DNA from: Anaerolineales bacterium
Lineage (GTDB): Bacteria > Chloroflexota > Anaerolineae > Anaerolineales > Villigracilaceae
Direction: 5' to 3'
Assembly: GCA_020847355.1 (NCBI GenBank)
Contig: JADLCG010000084.1
Coordinates: 1 to 5,666 of the forward strand
DNA length: 5,666 bases
Shown here: in pieces, positions 4,474 through 5,666 of the stretch
How positions within the stretch are numbered: position 1 is the first letter of the stretch
Layout: each line of letters begins with the position of its first letter
The notes under the pieces: model-generated
What the model was told of the DNA's origin: nothing
The model's input: only the letters and a program-made list of their open reading frames with translations
Database searches by the model: none
Position numbers and translations under genes: made by a program

Positions 4474-5666
4474 ATGAAAATACCTCTCTCTTGGCTAAAA
4501 GATTTTATTGATTTAGACGGTCTCTCCGTTGAAGATATTGCTCGCAAGTTAACACTGGCAGGCATGGAAGTGGATGAGATTTTGTATGTTGGTTTGCCAA
4601 TGCCGATCTATAAAGCAGGCGAAAAACACGAATTCAAAACCAACGGCATTGCTTGGGATAAAGAAAAAATTGTGGTGGCAGAGATTCGGGAAGTGAAAGC
4701 GCACCCAAATGCCGATAAATTAACTCTGCTGGATTTATACGACGGTGAAAAAGACCAAGTGGTGTTGACCGGCGCGCCGAATATTTTTCATCTCAAAGGC
4801 GCTGGCAAACTGGAAAAACCGATCAAAGTGGCGTATGCCAAAGAAGGCTCCACTTTATATGATGGTCATGCCGAAGGTCAAGTGTTGATGACGCTCAAAC
4901 GCGCCAAAATTCGCGGCGTGGAATCCTATTCAATGGTGTGTTCTGAAAAAGAATTAGGCATCACCGAAGAAAGCGATGGCATTATCCTATTGGATGATGA
5001 TGCGCCTGTTGGAACTCCGCTGGCAGATTATATTGGCGATGCCGTTTTAGATATTTCCATTTTGCCAAATATGGCGAGAAATGCAAATGTGATTGGGATT
5101 GCGAGAGAATTAGCGGCGTTGACTGGAAGAGAATTAAAGAACCAAAGTAATCAGTTATCAGTATTCAGTGGTCAGTCTGTGACTGAATTGGTTGAAATTG
5201 AAATTATAAACCCACAACTCAACCCACGCTTCACGGCTGGGTTAATTCGGGATGTGGAAATTAAATCAAGTCCATACCAAATACAACGCAGATTAAAACT
5301 TGCAGGCGTTCGTGCTATTAACAATGTAGTGGATGCAACCAACTATGCCATGCTGGAGTTAGGTCAGCCGTTACATGCCTTTGATTATGATGCACTCGTG
5401 GAGCGAATTGGTAATTCGCCTAAGAAAAAAATAAAAATCAGCACACGCTCTGCAAAACAAAACGAAAAATTAACCACACTAGATGGTAACGAAAGAACTT
5501 TATCCGCTGAAAATGTTTTGGTGTGTGACGAAAAAGGCTCGCTGGCTTTGGCTGGCGTGATGGGCGGCGCTGAAACCGAAGTGACCGATAAAACAAAAAA
5601 TATTCTGCTCGAAGGCGCGGCGTGGAACTTCATCAACATCCGCAAAACTGCCAAGCAACATAATCT
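4474..5666 (+). CDS. pheT: Phenylalanyl-tRNA synthetase beta subunit (3' end missing)
   Basis: The reading frame is open from the ATG at 4474 to the window end, giving 397 residues of a protein usually near 800. PheT builds the heterotetramer, recognises tRNA-Phe and, through its B3/B4 domain, edits mischarged Tyr-tRNA-Phe. MKIPLSWLKDFID at the start and LTLAGMEVDEI (26-36) are the usual B1 opening. VVAEIREVKAHPNADKLTL (67-85) starts the OB-fold tRNA-binding domain, and GVESYSMVCSEKELGI (148-163) is its conserved end. ISILPNMARNANVIGIAREL (194-213) returns to B1. RRLKLAGVRAINNVVDATNY (272-291) and LELGQPLHAFDYD (294-306) mark B3/B4, followed by TTLDGNERTL and ALAGVMGGAETEV (358-370). The domains lost beyond the window are B5, the inactive synthetase-like domains and the anticodon-binding end. 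Residues 225-235 in the linker are encoded by a heptanucleotide repeat. Confidence 0.97.
   Translation, partial: MKIPLSWLKDFIDLDGLSVEDIARKLTLAGMEVDEILYVGLPMPIYKAGEKHEFKTNGIAWDKEKIVVAEIREVKAHPNADKLTLLDLYDGEKDQVVLTGAPNIFHLKGAGKLEKPIKVAYAKEGSTLYDGHAEGQVLMTLKRAKIRGVESYSMVCSEKELGITEESDGIILLDDDAPVGTPLADYIGDAVLDISILPNMARNANVIGIARELAALTGRELKNQSNQLSVFSGQSVTELVEIEIINPQLNPRFTAGLIRDVEIKSSPYQIQRRLKLAGVRAINNVVDATNYAMLELGQPLHAFDYDALVERIGNSPKKKIKISTRSAKQNEKLTTLDGNERTLSAENVLVCDEKGSLALAGVMGGAETEVTDKTKNILLEGAAWNFINIRKTAKQHN
5148..5175 (+). repeat. Heptanucleotide tandem repeat within pheT
   Basis: Four 7-base units follow one another: TAATCAG, TTATCAG, TATTCAG and TGGTCAG, all of the form TNNTCAG. Because seven is not a multiple of three, each unit is read in a different frame, giving NQLSVFSGQS. 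The repeat sits in the variable linker between the B1 return (GIARELAALTG) and the B3/B4 domain, where length changes are likely to be tolerated. Repeats of this kind are normally intergenic. Confidence 0.75.

Noticed and set aside
5385..5654. A - strand open frame of 89 codons opposite pheT.
   Set aside because: It lies wholly opposite well-conserved pheT sequence, has no recognisable motif, and is explained by codon bias on the other strand. The same applies to - strand frames at 1065-1289, 2774-3040 and 3276-3515, and to the + frame at 504-689.

Overview
The window holds three genes upstream, a regulated leader, and the start of a phenylalanyl-tRNA synthetase (pheS-pheT) operon that has an extra gene between its two subunit genes. 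All genes are on the + strand. The organism is most likely an uncultured member of the Chloroflexota (Anaerolineae-like). This is inferred from a complete T-box leader on pheST, the style of PheS and PheT, moderate GC, an S23-family gene in a spacer and REP-like palindromes. No rRNA or other strong taxonomic marker is present.

Layout. Positions 2-1417 are the 3' part of a flavoenzyme gene of the amine oxidase/carotenoid desaturase type. Positions 1520-2361 hold two small membrane-protein genes that overlap by ATGA. The first is a probable tail-anchored protein with two internal repeats and an EF-hand-like loop. The second resembles DUF697 membrane proteins. Positions 2362-2846 carry no gene. 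They hold a good sigma70-type promoter (2400-2427), a full T-box riboswitch with a UUC (Phe) specifier (2441-2711), its terminator, a perfect 12-bp palindrome inside the leader (2561-2587), and a REP-like inverted repeat of about 98 bases (2726-2823). Then follow pheS (2847-3905), an S23/four-helix-bundle gene (3975-4445) flanked by GATATT-rich imperfect inverted repeats, and pheT (4474 to the window end, incomplete).

How it works together. Uncharged tRNA-Phe should pair with UUC in Stem I and, through its ACCA end, with the UGGU bulge of the antiterminator. That would let transcription pass into pheS, the S23 gene and pheT, so the inserted gene would be under phenylalanine control. The most notable features are the S23 insertion, with repeat arms that overlap or adjoin ribosome binding sites, and the build-up of short repetitive elements in the leader, the spacer and even the pheT coding sequence (a heptanucleotide repeat at 5148-5175).
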